24,487 nt of DNA from a virus, in IMG/VR virus record IMGVR_UViG_3300018016_000008, positions 1-24,487 of that record; one strand, written 5' to 3'. Shown here piece by piece: positions 13,280-21,905 of this stretch. A program made the position numbers and the translations under genes. Under the pieces are notes generated by a model. That model had not been told where the DNA came from and searched no databases. It saw only the letters and a list, made by a program, of their open reading frames with translations. The number at the start of each line of letters is the position of its first letter. Position 1 is the first letter of the stretch.

Positions 13280-13864
13280 ATGTCTGAAATTATCAAAACT
13301 TGCAAAGTCCATGGCCCATTAACTATTGACCAGGTCTCAGTTAACCCACGGAAAGATAGACCTAATGGAAAGGGCGAAATTAGATGTTTGCAGTGCAAAA
13401 GTGCCATTGCTGCTAGAGCATATGAAAAAAGAAAGACAATTTTTATTGAAACTGCGACTGACGAAGAAAAGAAAGGGGTCAGAGATGAGATTAATGCAAA
13501 GGTGAGAGCAGATAGACTGATTGATCCAGAAAAATATCGTAATCAAGAAAATAAAAAGAGACAAAAGAATTTAGAGCGCTCAAGAAAGTTAGACATCTTA
13601 AAAAAGTACAATTTCACAGAAAAGCAATATGATGACATGCTTGAGACTCAGGGTCATAGATGCGCAATATGCAAAGAATATGAAACTCGAAAGAGCAGAA
13701 CTCCTGGAGAAATATCTAGGCTTGCTGTAGATCACTGCCATAAAACGGGTAAAGTTAGAGCTTTTTTATGTCACAAATGCAATCAGTTCATTGGATTCTG
13801 CAATGAGGATGAAAATATATTGATGGAAGGCATAATTTATCTTAGGAAACACAACACAGAATGA
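13280..13864 (+). CDS. Endonuclease VII family HNH/treble-clef nuclease (194 aa)
   Basis: The catalytic half is unmistakable for the recombination endonuclease VII family: C128-X2-C131, then D151-H152-C153-H154 with T-G-K-V-R, then C164-X2-C167-N168, giving two zinc knuckles around the ββα-metal active site. The N-terminal 45 residues carry a second probable zinc site (C8, H11, C36, C39). A very basic helix (residues 60-110) links the two and probably binds DNA. AGGAG eight bases before the ATG at 13280 fixes the start; an in-frame TTG at 13208 lies before the promoter and is rejected. The TGA overlaps the gp10-like gene by four bases. With its own promoter inside structural genes it looks like a free-standing homing-type nuclease. 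A role in resolving packaging DNA is the alternative. Confidence 0.93.
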   Translation: MSEIIKTCKVHGPLTIDQVSVNPRKDRPNGKGEIRCLQCKSAIAARAYEKRKTIFIETATDEEKKGVRDEINAKVRADRLIDPEKYRNQENKKRQKNLERSRKLDILKKYNFTEKQYDDMLETQGHRCAICKEYETRKSRTPGEISRLAVDHCHKTGKVRAFLCHKCNQFIGFCNEDENILMEGIIYLRKHNTE

Positions 13865-15492
13865 CTATGCGCCCCGCACCATCACCCCCAAAATCTGAAG
13901 TCCCTTTGAAAATTGTGGGAGGATGTACTTTTGGACGTAACCATAAAATCTCTTCTGAACGTACTTATAACATGTTCGTCTCAGATGACACACTCATTCA
14001 AACGCCTGGTTATCGTGTAGTCATTACCCCCAAAATTGGTGGTAAAGGTCGGGGTATATTTGCCTCATCTCGTGGTGGCTTCATGGTGACCGTGATAGAC
14101 AATGTTGTCTCACGTGTCCAGGGGCCTGAGGGTGCGCTCGAAGAAACAACCTTGTTTGAGCTGGGAACATATTTTGGTGATGTCACCATTGAAGAAAACT
14201 CAAATTATCAGATAGCCATTTGTGATGGCCTTGATTTGTGGATTTATAACTGGAAAACAGGGGTTCATGGCAAGGCAACACTCCCCGACAGCGAAATAAC
14301 GGGCCAAGACATTATTCCTGGTTACGTCACATACCATGATGGCTACTTTATTGTGCCAGACACCTCAACTAACCAATGGTTTATTTCAAAGCCTAATGAT
14401 GGATTGGTCTGGGATTGGGGTGCCGGCTCAACATCAGTGAATGGAGCCATTCAGACAAAGCCTGACTTTGCCGAGGCTGTCCTTCGTGCGCCAGGTAAAG
14501 GCTCATTAATTTATGTTTTCGGTCAAAACGTAACCGAACTGTTTAACGATATTGGCGCGCAATTGTTTCCTTACCAGAGACAAAGTTCTGTTTCCATCGA
14601 TTATGGCTGCATCAGTTCAAATACTATCGCCACAATGGATGAGTACGTGGCTTTCCTTGGCGTGAATGAAAAAGCAGGCCCAGCCATTTTGGTGAGTGCT
14701 GGTGGCCCCTTTGAACGTATATCAAACGATGGTATTGACTTCAAACTAGCTGAAGTTGTCGCACCGCAATCGTCTACAGCATTCTTTTATAAATTGGGTG
14801 GACATGTTTTTTATCAAATCACATTCTTTGACCCACGTGATAACTTTTCACTGTTATATGATTTCAACACAAAAGATTTCTTTTATGTCACCGATGAAAA
14901 TATGAATTATTCCATTATTCATTCTGTGGCTTTTTACAATAATGTTTATTATTTTGTTTCCCTAAATGATGGCAATATATATGAGTTTGATATATTGCTT
15001 ACACAATATGATTATACTCCACCTGGGGCTATTCCGATGTCACAGGCGAAGATGATTCCGTGTATTCGCATATGCAACACGGCTGAGCAAGCGGATTCCA
15101 GTCAATTTATTGCCAATTCTCTTAGCTTTATCATGGAGCAGGGGATGGATCCGTATTGGAAGTCAATGCCTCAACGTTATATCACGACTGAGGGCGGTCA
15201 AGTTATTACTACTGAGGCCGAGCCAACCTATGTGGGAGTGTTCTTACAAACTGAACTGGTGCTGCCTGATTACGCTCCAAGAATAGATTTATCCATTTCT
15301 AAAGATGCGGGTGTGACATTTGGTTCATTCTATGGAAAAGAGTTAAATACCTTAGGAAATCGCAAGAACAGAGTGGTATTCTGGGGATTGGGAATATCCA
15401 ATAGCTTTACTGTGCAATTAAGATTTTGGAGCAAATTCCGTAAAACGATTAGCAATGGAGTTATATCTGCGAGAGAAAGAGAAACATTATGA
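13861..15492 (+). CDS. Packaged-DNA stabilisation / tail-hub protein, P22 gp10 type (543 aa)
   Basis: P22 gp10 forms the hexameric hub under gp4 and keeps DNA in the head. Here, repeated beta segments are consistent with its propeller-like fold: GIFASSRGGFMVTVIDN, then YQIAICDGLDLWIYN, then EYVAFLGVNEKAGPAI. The C-terminal part (LSISKDAGVTFGSFYG, then RVVFWGLG and FTVQLRFWSK) parallels the end of P22 gp10, which also has a 'S-DG-N-G' turn followed by a W-K-R segment. It is about 70 residues longer than P22 gp10 (472). The ATG overlaps the end of the endonuclease gene by four bases, so it is now translationally coupled to it. Its own stop overlaps the 88-residue gene by four bases. Confidence 0.86.
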   Translation: MTMRPAPSPPKSEVPLKIVGGCTFGRNHKISSERTYNMFVSDDTLIQTPGYRVVITPKIGGKGRGIFASSRGGFMVTVIDNVVSRVQGPEGALEETTLFELGTYFGDVTIEENSNYQIAICDGLDLWIYNWKTGVHGKATLPDSEITGQDIIPGYVTYHDGYFIVPDTSTNQWFISKPNDGLVWDWGAGSTSVNGAIQTKPDFAEAVLRAPGKGSLIYVFGQNVTELFNDIGAQLFPYQRQSSVSIDYGCISSNTIATMDEYVAFLGVNEKAGPAILVSAGGPFERISNDGIDFKLAEVVAPQSSTAFFYKLGGHVFYQITFFDPRDNFSLLYDFNTKDFFYVTDENMNYSIIHSVAFYNNVYYFVSLNDGNIYEFDILLTQYDYTPPGAIPMSQAKMIPCIRICNTAEQADSSQFIANSLSFIMEQGMDPYWKSMPQRYITTEGGQVITTEAEPTYVGVFLQTELVLPDYAPRIDLSISKDAGVTFGSFYGKELNTLGNRKNRVVFWGLGISNSFTVQLRFWSKFRKTISNGVISARERETL

Positions 15493-15755
15493 ATATACCT
15501 ACTTTTACTAATAGTAAGGTTGTGGATGAGAATGGGTATTTTACCCCTGAATGGTCTAATCTTATGAATACTTTGATTAGCCAGGTTCAATTGAATCTTG
15601 GGAATGAGGGATATGTAGTTCCTCAACAGCCAGCGACTAATATTGCAGAATTGACCGATGCAAGTAAGTCTACTGGTGCCATTGTTTATAATTCGACTGA
15701 CAACACCATGATGGGTAATATCGATGGTACTTGGAAGACGTTTACTTTAACTTAA
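15489..15755 (+). CDS. Small tail-associated protein in the tail-needle position (88 aa)
   Basis: The first 35 residues look helical after a short strand (MNIPTFTNSKVVDENGYFT, then EWSNLMNTLISQVQ). The rest is a small beta domain with AIVYNSTDNTMMGNIDGTW, of the type often seen in phage tail/fibre proteins ('I-YN-T-T-M-G---GTW'). It overlaps gp10-like by four bases. In P22 the needle gp26 (233 residues) follows gp10, but this protein is far too short and lacks a long trimeric coiled coil. It may be a minor tail tip part. Family only partly recognised. Confidence 0.7.
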   Translation: MNIPTFTNSKVVDENGYFTPEWSNLMNTLISQVQLNLGNEGYVVPQQPATNIAELTDASKSTGAIVYNSTDNTMMGNIDGTWKTFTLT

Positions 15756-15765
15756 GGACAATATT

Positions 15766-16413
15766 ATGTGGAATCCTTTTGCGGGAAATGAGGCTTCAGA
15801 ATGGCTGGATAAAAGTGCAGACATGTACAAGCAATATTATTCGCCGTATGTTGAGGCTGGACAGCGTTCTATTCCTACGCTTGAGGAACAGTATCAAATT
15901 TTATTAAACAATCCTCAGGCGATGCAGGAATTGTTAGGTGGTGGATATGAGCAATCTCCTGGATATCAATATCAATATGATTCTGCCATGAATGGGGTCA
16001 ATTCAGCAGCGGCTATGGGTGGTGCATTGGGAACGCAATCGCATCAGCAGCAAGCAGGTCGTACAGCTCAAGGATTGACTAATCAGGATTACTGGAATTA
16101 TTACGACGCAAATTCGGATTTATATAATAAAGGTTTAAGTGGAACTCGGGATTTATACACGGGTGGGTTGAATGCAACTAATTCGTTGACTTCAGGACTT
16201 GGTAATGTTTATGGTTCTCAAGCAGATTTGTCTAGCTCTCAATACGAATCGATGATGAAAGCGCTGGGTAAGTCTTTGGCGATGGGTAAGGAGCAAGGTG
16301 GCTGGCAAGGTGCTTTAACGGCTGGTCTGGGGGGTGTAGGGGCAGTATTTGGTGGGCCTGCTGGTGCTCTTCTTGGTTCGTATGGTGGACAAACATTGGG
16401 CAATTGGATTTGA
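15766..16413 (+). CDS. DNA-ejection/internal virion protein, small (215 aa)
   Basis: The pattern PGYQYQYDSAMNGVNSAAAM followed by GGALGTQSHQQQAGR and DYWNYYDA is the hallmark seen in many podovirus ejection or tail-tube proteins (PGY-F-L--G---L---AA-GG--SG-------). The C-terminal 40 residues are Gly/Ala-rich and hydrophobic (GGVGAVFGGPAGALLGSYGG), suited to membrane insertion. The place corresponds to P22 genes 14/7. The stop codon TAA of the previous gene is part of the TAAGGA ribosome site here, so reinitiation is probable. The exact P22 equivalent is uncertain. Confidence 0.75.
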   Translation: MWNPFAGNEASEWLDKSADMYKQYYSPYVEAGQRSIPTLEEQYQILLNNPQAMQELLGGGYEQSPGYQYQYDSAMNGVNSAAAMGGALGTQSHQQQAGRTAQGLTNQDYWNYYDANSDLYNKGLSGTRDLYTGGLNATNSLTSGLGNVYGSQADLSSSQYESMMKALGKSLAMGKEQGGWQGALTAGLGGVGAVFGGPAGALLGSYGGQTLGNWI

Positions 16414-16428
16414 TTCGAGGATATTAAG

Positions 16429-17661
16429 ATGGCTCAAAGATTTGGAGTAGTAGACCCAATTGGAGATATGATATCTGCCGAATTAGGTTTGCGTCAAAAT
16501 CGTGAAAAACAATTGGCTAATGAGAAAACTGAGGCGGGAGCTCCTTATTGGGCTCAAAATGCCCAAAGTGAAGCTGATATCCATCAAACAAAGGCTATGT
16601 ATGGCCCTCAAAAAGCAATGATGGATTATCAACAATCTATAGTTGACCTAGAGAAAGCAAGACTTGAGCTTGAAATGTATCCTGAGAATCAGAATTCATT
16701 AAACAATTATCGAAATGCTTTAACCAATCAAAATATTATCAAGAACAATAATCCTGGTTTGCTTGGATCAGGACGTGGAAAAGATATTGCAACATTAGAT
16801 GTCATTGAAGGAATAGGCGGAAGAGGCCAGCCAATGGCCGGTTATGCTTCATATGGTGGGCAGAATGGTCTGCCTCCTATTGCGCCTAAGGCAAATCCTA
16901 ATATGGTAACTAATCCCATGGAGAATGCTGGTGTAAATGCTCAGATAGCTGCAAATCCTGCATTAGACAATAATAATTACCCAGAAGTTTCACCTGTTCA
17001 AGCTGCTGGCGGAAGAGATCCAATCGCTGTTGCACGCGAAGAACTTGGTAAATCAGGTGCTGAACTAGCAAGAGAAAAACAAACAGCTGTAGAAGAAGTT
17101 AAAAATTATGAACAAAGAATGGGTGCGCTGGAAATAGCGGCTGAAAAAGCAGCTACTTCTAATTTTGGTTTAGAATCTATTTTAAATGCTTATAAAGCAG
17201 TTCCTGATTTTCAAAAAGGGATAGTCCTTGGAAATTTACCTGCGGGGAGTCAAGGCGCAATCATGTTTGAGGCTCTTGAGAAAGGAGCAATCCTTGGTGA
17301 ATTAGACAAGTTAAAAGGCACTCAAAGTGAAGCCGATAGAGAAACAATTGAAAAGCGTTTTGCTGGGCGACGCCTAACAGATGAAAATAAAGAAGAATTA
17401 TTTACAATTTATAAGATAGGAAATGATAGAGAAATAGAAAAATTAAAATTTTATGGTGATAGGAAAGGACAAAATCCTTATAAGATTGCATCAGAATGGA
17501 ATGATATGATAAAGCAAAGGTCTATTTTTAAAGATCCACAATATATTGCCATGAAAAGACGCCAGCAATTAAGAAATATGACGCCTGCGCAAAGAGAACA
17601 ACAAAGATTGATTCTTTCACAGGAAATCGCGCTTACTGAAGCGCAGGAGGCTAAACAATGA
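16429..17661 (+). CDS. DNA-ejection protein (410 aa)
   Basis: Residues 15-95 are helical and Gln/Ala/Glu-rich. Residues 105-200 are Asn/Pro/Gly-rich and flexible. Residues 200-410 are helical again, with a segment (GTQSEADRETIEKRFAGRR, then ENKEELFTIYKIGNDREIEK) like the helical end of P22-type ejection proteins. There is no membrane helix. Position between the small ejection protein and the 479-residue protein fits P22 gp7/gp20. GAGGA lies 7-8 bases before the ATG, and the stop overlaps the next gene by four bases. Codons here are more AT-rich (aga, aat, tta) than in the coat gene. Assignment rests on order and composition more than on identity. Confidence 0.72.
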   Translation: MAQRFGVVDPIGDMISAELGLRQNREKQLANEKTEAGAPYWAQNAQSEADIHQTKAMYGPQKAMMDYQQSIVDLEKARLELEMYPENQNSLNNYRNALTNQNIIKNNNPGLLGSGRGKDIATLDVIEGIGGRGQPMAGYASYGGQNGLPPIAPKANPNMVTNPMENAGVNAQIAANPALDNNNYPEVSPVQAAGGRDPIAVAREELGKSGAELAREKQTAVEEVKNYEQRMGALEIAAEKAATSNFGLESILNAYKAVPDFQKGIVLGNLPAGSQGAIMFEALEKGAILGELDKLKGTQSEADRETIEKRFAGRRLTDENKEELFTIYKIGNDREIEKLKFYGDRKGQNPYKIASEWNDMIKQRSIFKDPQYIAMKRRQQLRNMTPAQREQQRLILSQEIALTEAQEAKQ

Positions 17662-19097
17662 CCAGAGCTGAAGAACTAAGAGCTGAACTTAACGCATTAG
17701 ATGAATTTGAAGCTATGAGTTCTGGACAACCAATCCCGAGCTCTGGATTTATGGGAAAATTAGAAAGTGTTGCTAATTCACCTTATACACAAGGTGTTCT
17801 TGGCCTAGGTGACTCTCTTGTTAATCAAATGAAAGCAGCCGGTTCTACATTGTCAAAAATTCCAAACCAAATTGGAGCTACTGACTGGCAGGGATTACCA
17901 TACAATCCCGTTAAATCTGGACAAGGAACTGCATATGAAGGGGGTCAAATAGCAGGAAATATTGCGCCATGGTTGATTCCAGGCCCTCACACTGCAACAA
18001 TTCCAGCTAGATTAGCAGCGTCAACAGGAGCAGGTTATTTATTTAATCCAGAAGATAATCTTCAAGGAGCAGCAGAGGGCCTTGGTGCAGGTCTTATTGG
18101 GGAAGCCCTCGGCCCGACAGCAAAGATATTGGGAGAGACTGGGAAATATCTTGGCGGAAAAATCACAAGAATTCCTGAAATGGAAAAAGCCTTGGGGGCT
18201 TTAAAGGGTAATTATAATGAAAGCAAAGAAAAGGCATTAAATTATCTTCGTCCAGTTTTGAAAGAATTTGGCACAGAATATCTTCCTGAGTTTGAGCAAT
18301 TAAGAATAAATGAAATATATGGGCAAATGAAAGATATGTTAAGCCCCAAGACAAAAAAACTTTACCAAGAATTTGAGAAAAATCCTACATTTCAAAATGC
18401 TTTTGGTCTTCAAAGCCAAGCGGGTCACACAACCAGGCAAAATAAAGCGGGCGGTGTTGTTACAGAATATGAAAAACAAGCATCTCAGATTCTTAAAGAT
18501 CAGACCCTTGAATCCATGGAAAATTTTTTGAAAAATCCACCAATAGAAAATAAACAATTTAGAATTGGTGAATCGCCAATTGATGAATTGTCTCCTTGGG
18601 ATGCTTTTTCTAAATTCAGAAAAGTATACGCGCAAGATGTCAGCCCATATCTAAATGAAAAGTCATTGCGAGATATTGCACAAGGAAAAACACACGGAAT
18701 GACCCCAAAGAAATTAGATTCATTATTGGCTAAATCATCTGAAGGTGAAAAAGCTATTTTGAACCCATCACATTTTGCCGCACAAGTAGGCGAAGAGTTT
18801 GGCGGAAAACTTCAAAAAAGCAAAGCTTATCAGGATGCAATGACCGTTTTATCGAGCCTGCTAGGTACTGGAGCGGGAGCAATTGGAGGAGGAACTCTCG
18901 GTGCCACTTTAGGTGGAATTGCAGGATATGGCGCCAGCAGAGTGGCACAACCTGCTTATGATTTATTAATGAATCCAAAATCAGCTGAAATAATTTCTAA
19001 ATATCTTGCTCCTACATATAGAACTGGAAGAAATGCGGCTGTAGGACAATATAATGCTCCTCCAGAGCCAGTAGAAATAGAATTATACGGAGAATAA
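17658..19097 (+). CDS. DNA-ejection protein with membrane-active segments, P22 gp16-like position (479 aa)
   Basis: A short N-terminal helix (TRAEELRAELNALDEFEAM) is followed by hydrophobic Gly/Ala/Pro segments at about residues 95-128 and 138-165, a long charged helical middle (170-395), and a strongly hydrophobic Gly-rich stretch at about 396-425 (LLGTGAGAIGGGTLGATLGG). This layout suits a protein packed in the head and then inserted in the host envelope to carry DNA, as P22 gp16 does (about 609 residues). A good AGGAGG site sits 7-8 bases before the ATG, inside the end of the previous gene. The next gene follows after one base. Enzyme motifs such as a lysozyme domain are not seen. Confidence 0.72.
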   Translation: MTRAEELRAELNALDEFEAMSSGQPIPSSGFMGKLESVANSPYTQGVLGLGDSLVNQMKAAGSTLSKIPNQIGATDWQGLPYNPVKSGQGTAYEGGQIAGNIAPWLIPGPHTATIPARLAASTGAGYLFNPEDNLQGAAEGLGAGLIGEALGPTAKILGETGKYLGGKITRIPEMEKALGALKGNYNESKEKALNYLRPVLKEFGTEYLPEFEQLRINEIYGQMKDMLSPKTKKLYQEFEKNPTFQNAFGLQSQAGHTTRQNKAGGVVTEYEKQASQILKDQTLESMENFLKNPPIENKQFRIGESPIDELSPWDAFSKFRKVYAQDVSPYLNEKSLRDIAQGKTHGMTPKKLDSLLAKSSEGEKAILNPSHFAAQVGEEFGGKLQKSKAYQDAMTVLSSLLGTGAGAIGGGTLGATLGGIAGYGASRVAQPAYDLLMNPKSAEIISKYLAPTYRTGRNAAVGQYNAPPEPVEIELYGE

Positions 19098-19098
19098 A

Positions 19099-21513
19099 AT
19101 GTCCACAAACCCACTATACATCGCATCTCCACCATTACAATATTTTTTCGTCGACCGAGATACTGGGGAACCTCTCTCAGGAGGGCGGATATTCACATAC
19201 AGCGACATCAATCGCGCTACCCCCAAAAATACCTATCAACTACAAGGCAATCAAGCAAACTACACTTATGTTCCTTTGCCCAATCCAATCATACTAAGCG
19301 CAGAAGGCACCATAGTCGATAATAACGGCAATAACGTTGTCCCCCTCTGGTACCCGTACAATGCTGAAGGTGAGCCAGAACTATATTACGTGGTTGTTCA
19401 AAGTGCAACAGGTGTCCCACAATTCACCTTGCAAGCATGGCCCTATCCTTCTGCAACAAACTCAAATACCAATAATGAAAATAGTATTTTTAACTATATC
19501 CCGAATGGCCAATTCTTAGCACATACTGATTTGCCTGACAATGTCTTATTGCCTGGAACCAATGTCATCGCTCAAGGTGGGTGGACAATTGAACTTGATT
19601 CTGGAGCAACGTCAACAAATACGCTGACTTTTATTGAGAATGCGTATACTCAAAATCCTCCGGAATCCCCGCGTTATTCAATTAACTTTGCGTGTACTGT
19701 TCCTGTTGGAAATGAAGTTCTGAAAGACATTCGGATTAAATTTCCAGACGTGAATAAGTTTAGCGACCAAGGTCTTTATACTTATGGGTTCTGGATGAAA
19801 TCCACATTTACAGTTCCCTTTGTCGTGGAAGTCGTGGCCTATTATGGTACTGGAGGAACCCCACGTCCTGCGTATGATCAACAAATTGGACAAGTTACCA
19901 CAGAAGGAACCTTCTTCAGCTTCCCAATCAACTTTGGGTCGGGCTCAGGCTATAACGTAGGGCCTGACGGTGATGACTTCATCGCGATAGATATATCGTT
20001 CCCAACCGATACAGCTTTCAATATTACATTTACCGATGCTGTCCTCGCTTATGGTTTGACTACTGCTCTAGTGGCATTCCCTACGCAAACCAATGCGGAT
20101 ATGCTGACTAGGGGTGTAGCAGGATGGATGCCAACGCCTAATCCCGATGGGTCGGATTTGTATCTACCGTTGGTCTTGACTAAGTCAGGGATGATTTTTG
20201 ACCCAAGTTCTATTGGTCAAATAATCACATTGCCTGCTGCCATACCGGCTCCATCAGATCCATTAGCCACTACTAATCTAATGACCTTTGATGCTTCTAG
20301 CTATATTAATTCTGAATATAGTGCTCTTGGTATTCCTTACTCAAGACTGGGCACTTTCCTGCTGGATAATTCACCAATAGCCAATATTCCTCTTTTTGGA
20401 ACGGGTGCAGATTTTGCTACATGCTATGCCTATGCCGGAAGTCCGATAACTTTAAGATTGCCATTCAATGCTTTTGGAACGGGTTCTACGGCAGCATTTG
20501 ATGGTAATACAGTCTGGGCATTTACCACTATTCCGACATTCAATGGATCTACGACAGGTTCGGCTAGTATGGGTATTTTAGCCGTCTCTAATGTTGCAAA
20601 TACTTTACTTGCTTATTACGCTACATCTTTTGGTGCAACTATTGCTCCTGATGCAGGTACATCTGGATTTACGATTAATATTCTAAACCCATACACTGGA
20701 TCGGTTATCAATCAAAATCTTTCTCAAACACTTTCCACCTATACTATCCTGGCCGTGGGAGGGTCTACATTTGTGACTGGCTCAGCAGGAAAATATTTTA
20801 CATTTCCCAATTCAGTAACATCAGTTATAAATGGAATGTGGTTTAACACAGGAACTGAAACAGTTCCAACAGTTTCAGGAAGTCCTCCATTGATTGAAGT
20901 CTTTATTGCTGCAACTGCAACTGCTCAAGATGTTGCTAACATTGTTAGAGAAACACTGAATGCTTTGCAAAGTACTCAATTTGTTGTGTCAACAGTTCCA
21001 AGTTTTGCTTCTCAAGCTACATGGTATTGGGAATTTTATACTAATCCTGCATCACCAACACATTTCTATGTTTGGTATAAATTGGGAACATTAGGAACAG
21101 ATCCGAATATCCCCAATGCAACAGGAATATTGGTTCAGTTAAACGGTTCAGGTGAAACAACCACAACAGTTGCCACCAAAACATTGCAAGCCATTAATGC
21201 TTATCAATATGCAGTCCCTGGCCCAGGTATGTTCCTCAGGTCTTATGATCCAACCGGTGTCTGGGATTTTGATGTTGCACAACGCTGGTCAAGCATTTCC
21301 GGTCTGTCGGGCGCTAACTATGGTACGTTTGAGTTCGATCAGTTCCAGCAACATGGCCATCCGAATGATGTTTCTACAAGCTATTCTGTGACATCTAATC
21401 GACGCTTTTCTCAGACTAACACTAATACCTCGTCTACAGGTGCCACAGCATCCTCTGGCGGTAGTGAAACACGCCCAGTGAACATGTTCGTCAATTACGC
21501 AATCAGATATTAA
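19099..21513 (+). CDS. Tail fibre / receptor-binding protein (804 aa)
   Basis: Residues 1-125 form a virion-attachment domain of the tail-fibre/tailspike kind (GRIFTYSDIN, NPIILSAEGTIVDN, ELYYVVVQSATGVPQFT). Residues about 130-320 look like a jelly-roll carbohydrate-binding-type module (NGQFLAHTDLP, GGWTIELDSG, YTYGFWMKS). The middle is a long Thr/Ser/Gly/Ala beta-rich region. The end has HGH (residues 752-754), Asn/Thr/Ser-rich linkers and GSETRPVNMFVNYAIRY, the classic end of long-tail-fibre tips where His-x-His metal-binding trimers occur. GGAG lies inside the end of the preceding gene, 8 bases upstream. It probably recognises the host surface. Confidence 0.85.
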   Translation: MSTNPLYIASPPLQYFFVDRDTGEPLSGGRIFTYSDINRATPKNTYQLQGNQANYTYVPLPNPIILSAEGTIVDNNGNNVVPLWYPYNAEGEPELYYVVVQSATGVPQFTLQAWPYPSATNSNTNNENSIFNYIPNGQFLAHTDLPDNVLLPGTNVIAQGGWTIELDSGATSTNTLTFIENAYTQNPPESPRYSINFACTVPVGNEVLKDIRIKFPDVNKFSDQGLYTYGFWMKSTFTVPFVVEVVAYYGTGGTPRPAYDQQIGQVTTEGTFFSFPINFGSGSGYNVGPDGDDFIAIDISFPTDTAFNITFTDAVLAYGLTTALVAFPTQTNADMLTRGVAGWMPTPNPDGSDLYLPLVLTKSGMIFDPSSIGQIITLPAAIPAPSDPLATTNLMTFDASSYINSEYSALGIPYSRLGTFLLDNSPIANIPLFGTGADFATCYAYAGSPITLRLPFNAFGTGSTAAFDGNTVWAFTTIPTFNGSTTGSASMGILAVSNVANTLLAYYATSFGATIAPDAGTSGFTINILNPYTGSVINQNLSQTLSTYTILAVGGSTFVTGSAGKYFTFPNSVTSVINGMWFNTGTETVPTVSGSPPLIEVFIAATATAQDVANIVRETLNALQSTQFVVSTVPSFASQATWYWEFYTNPASPTHFYVWYKLGTLGTDPNIPNATGILVQLNGSGETTTTVATKTLQAINAYQYAVPGPGMFLRSYDPTGVWDFDVAQRWSSISGLSGANYGTFEFDQFQQHGHPNDVSTSYSVTSNRRFSQTNTNTSSTGATASSGGSETRPVNMFVNYAIRY

Positions 21514-21522
21514 GGAAAAACC

Positions 21523-21894
21523 ATGTCAACTCCATTACACATCATGCGCGATATCAATGGCCAGCTTACCTCAGGTACTTTGACCGGCCTCGATTTCCCA
21601 ACCTATACCCAAACTGCACTATTAACCGAAGGGGATGTGACAACGTTTACTGTTCCCCAAGCATCTAATGGCAAAATGATTGCCTATTTTGGGATCTCAA
21701 AATCAGCCGATTTATTTGTTAAATCAGGCTCTGCAACTACCCTTGTAGTTCCCACAGGGACTGTTACACTTGATACATCAGAACTTAATCCAAGCCCAAG
21801 GATTGTCTACGCAGGGCAAACAATTCAGTTCTTAAGTCCTCAAGCAGACACCTATCTGACTGTGACTTATTATGATGTTCCGACGAATAACTAA
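21523..21894 (+). CDS. Small beta-rich tail or decoration protein (123 aa)
   Basis: The product is almost all beta-like (TFTVPQASNGKMIAYFGIS, SATTLVVPTGTVTLD, TYLTVTYYDVP), with no cysteine or membrane segment. It looks like a one-domain immunoglobulin- or jelly-roll-like structure. It starts nine bases after the fibre stop, with TAAGGA joining stop and ribosome site, and the next gene starts in the same style. The place between the fibre and the adhesin array suggests a virion surface or fibre-associated protein. It does not share the array's C-terminal domain. Confidence 0.7.
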   Translation: MSTPLHIMRDINGQLTSGTLTGLDFPTYTQTALLTEGDVTTFTVPQASNGKMIAYFGISKSADLFVKSGSATTLVVPTGTVTLDTSELNPSPRIVYAGQTIQFLSPQADTYLTVTYYDVPTNN

Positions 21895-21905
21895 GGACGG
21901 TAGCC

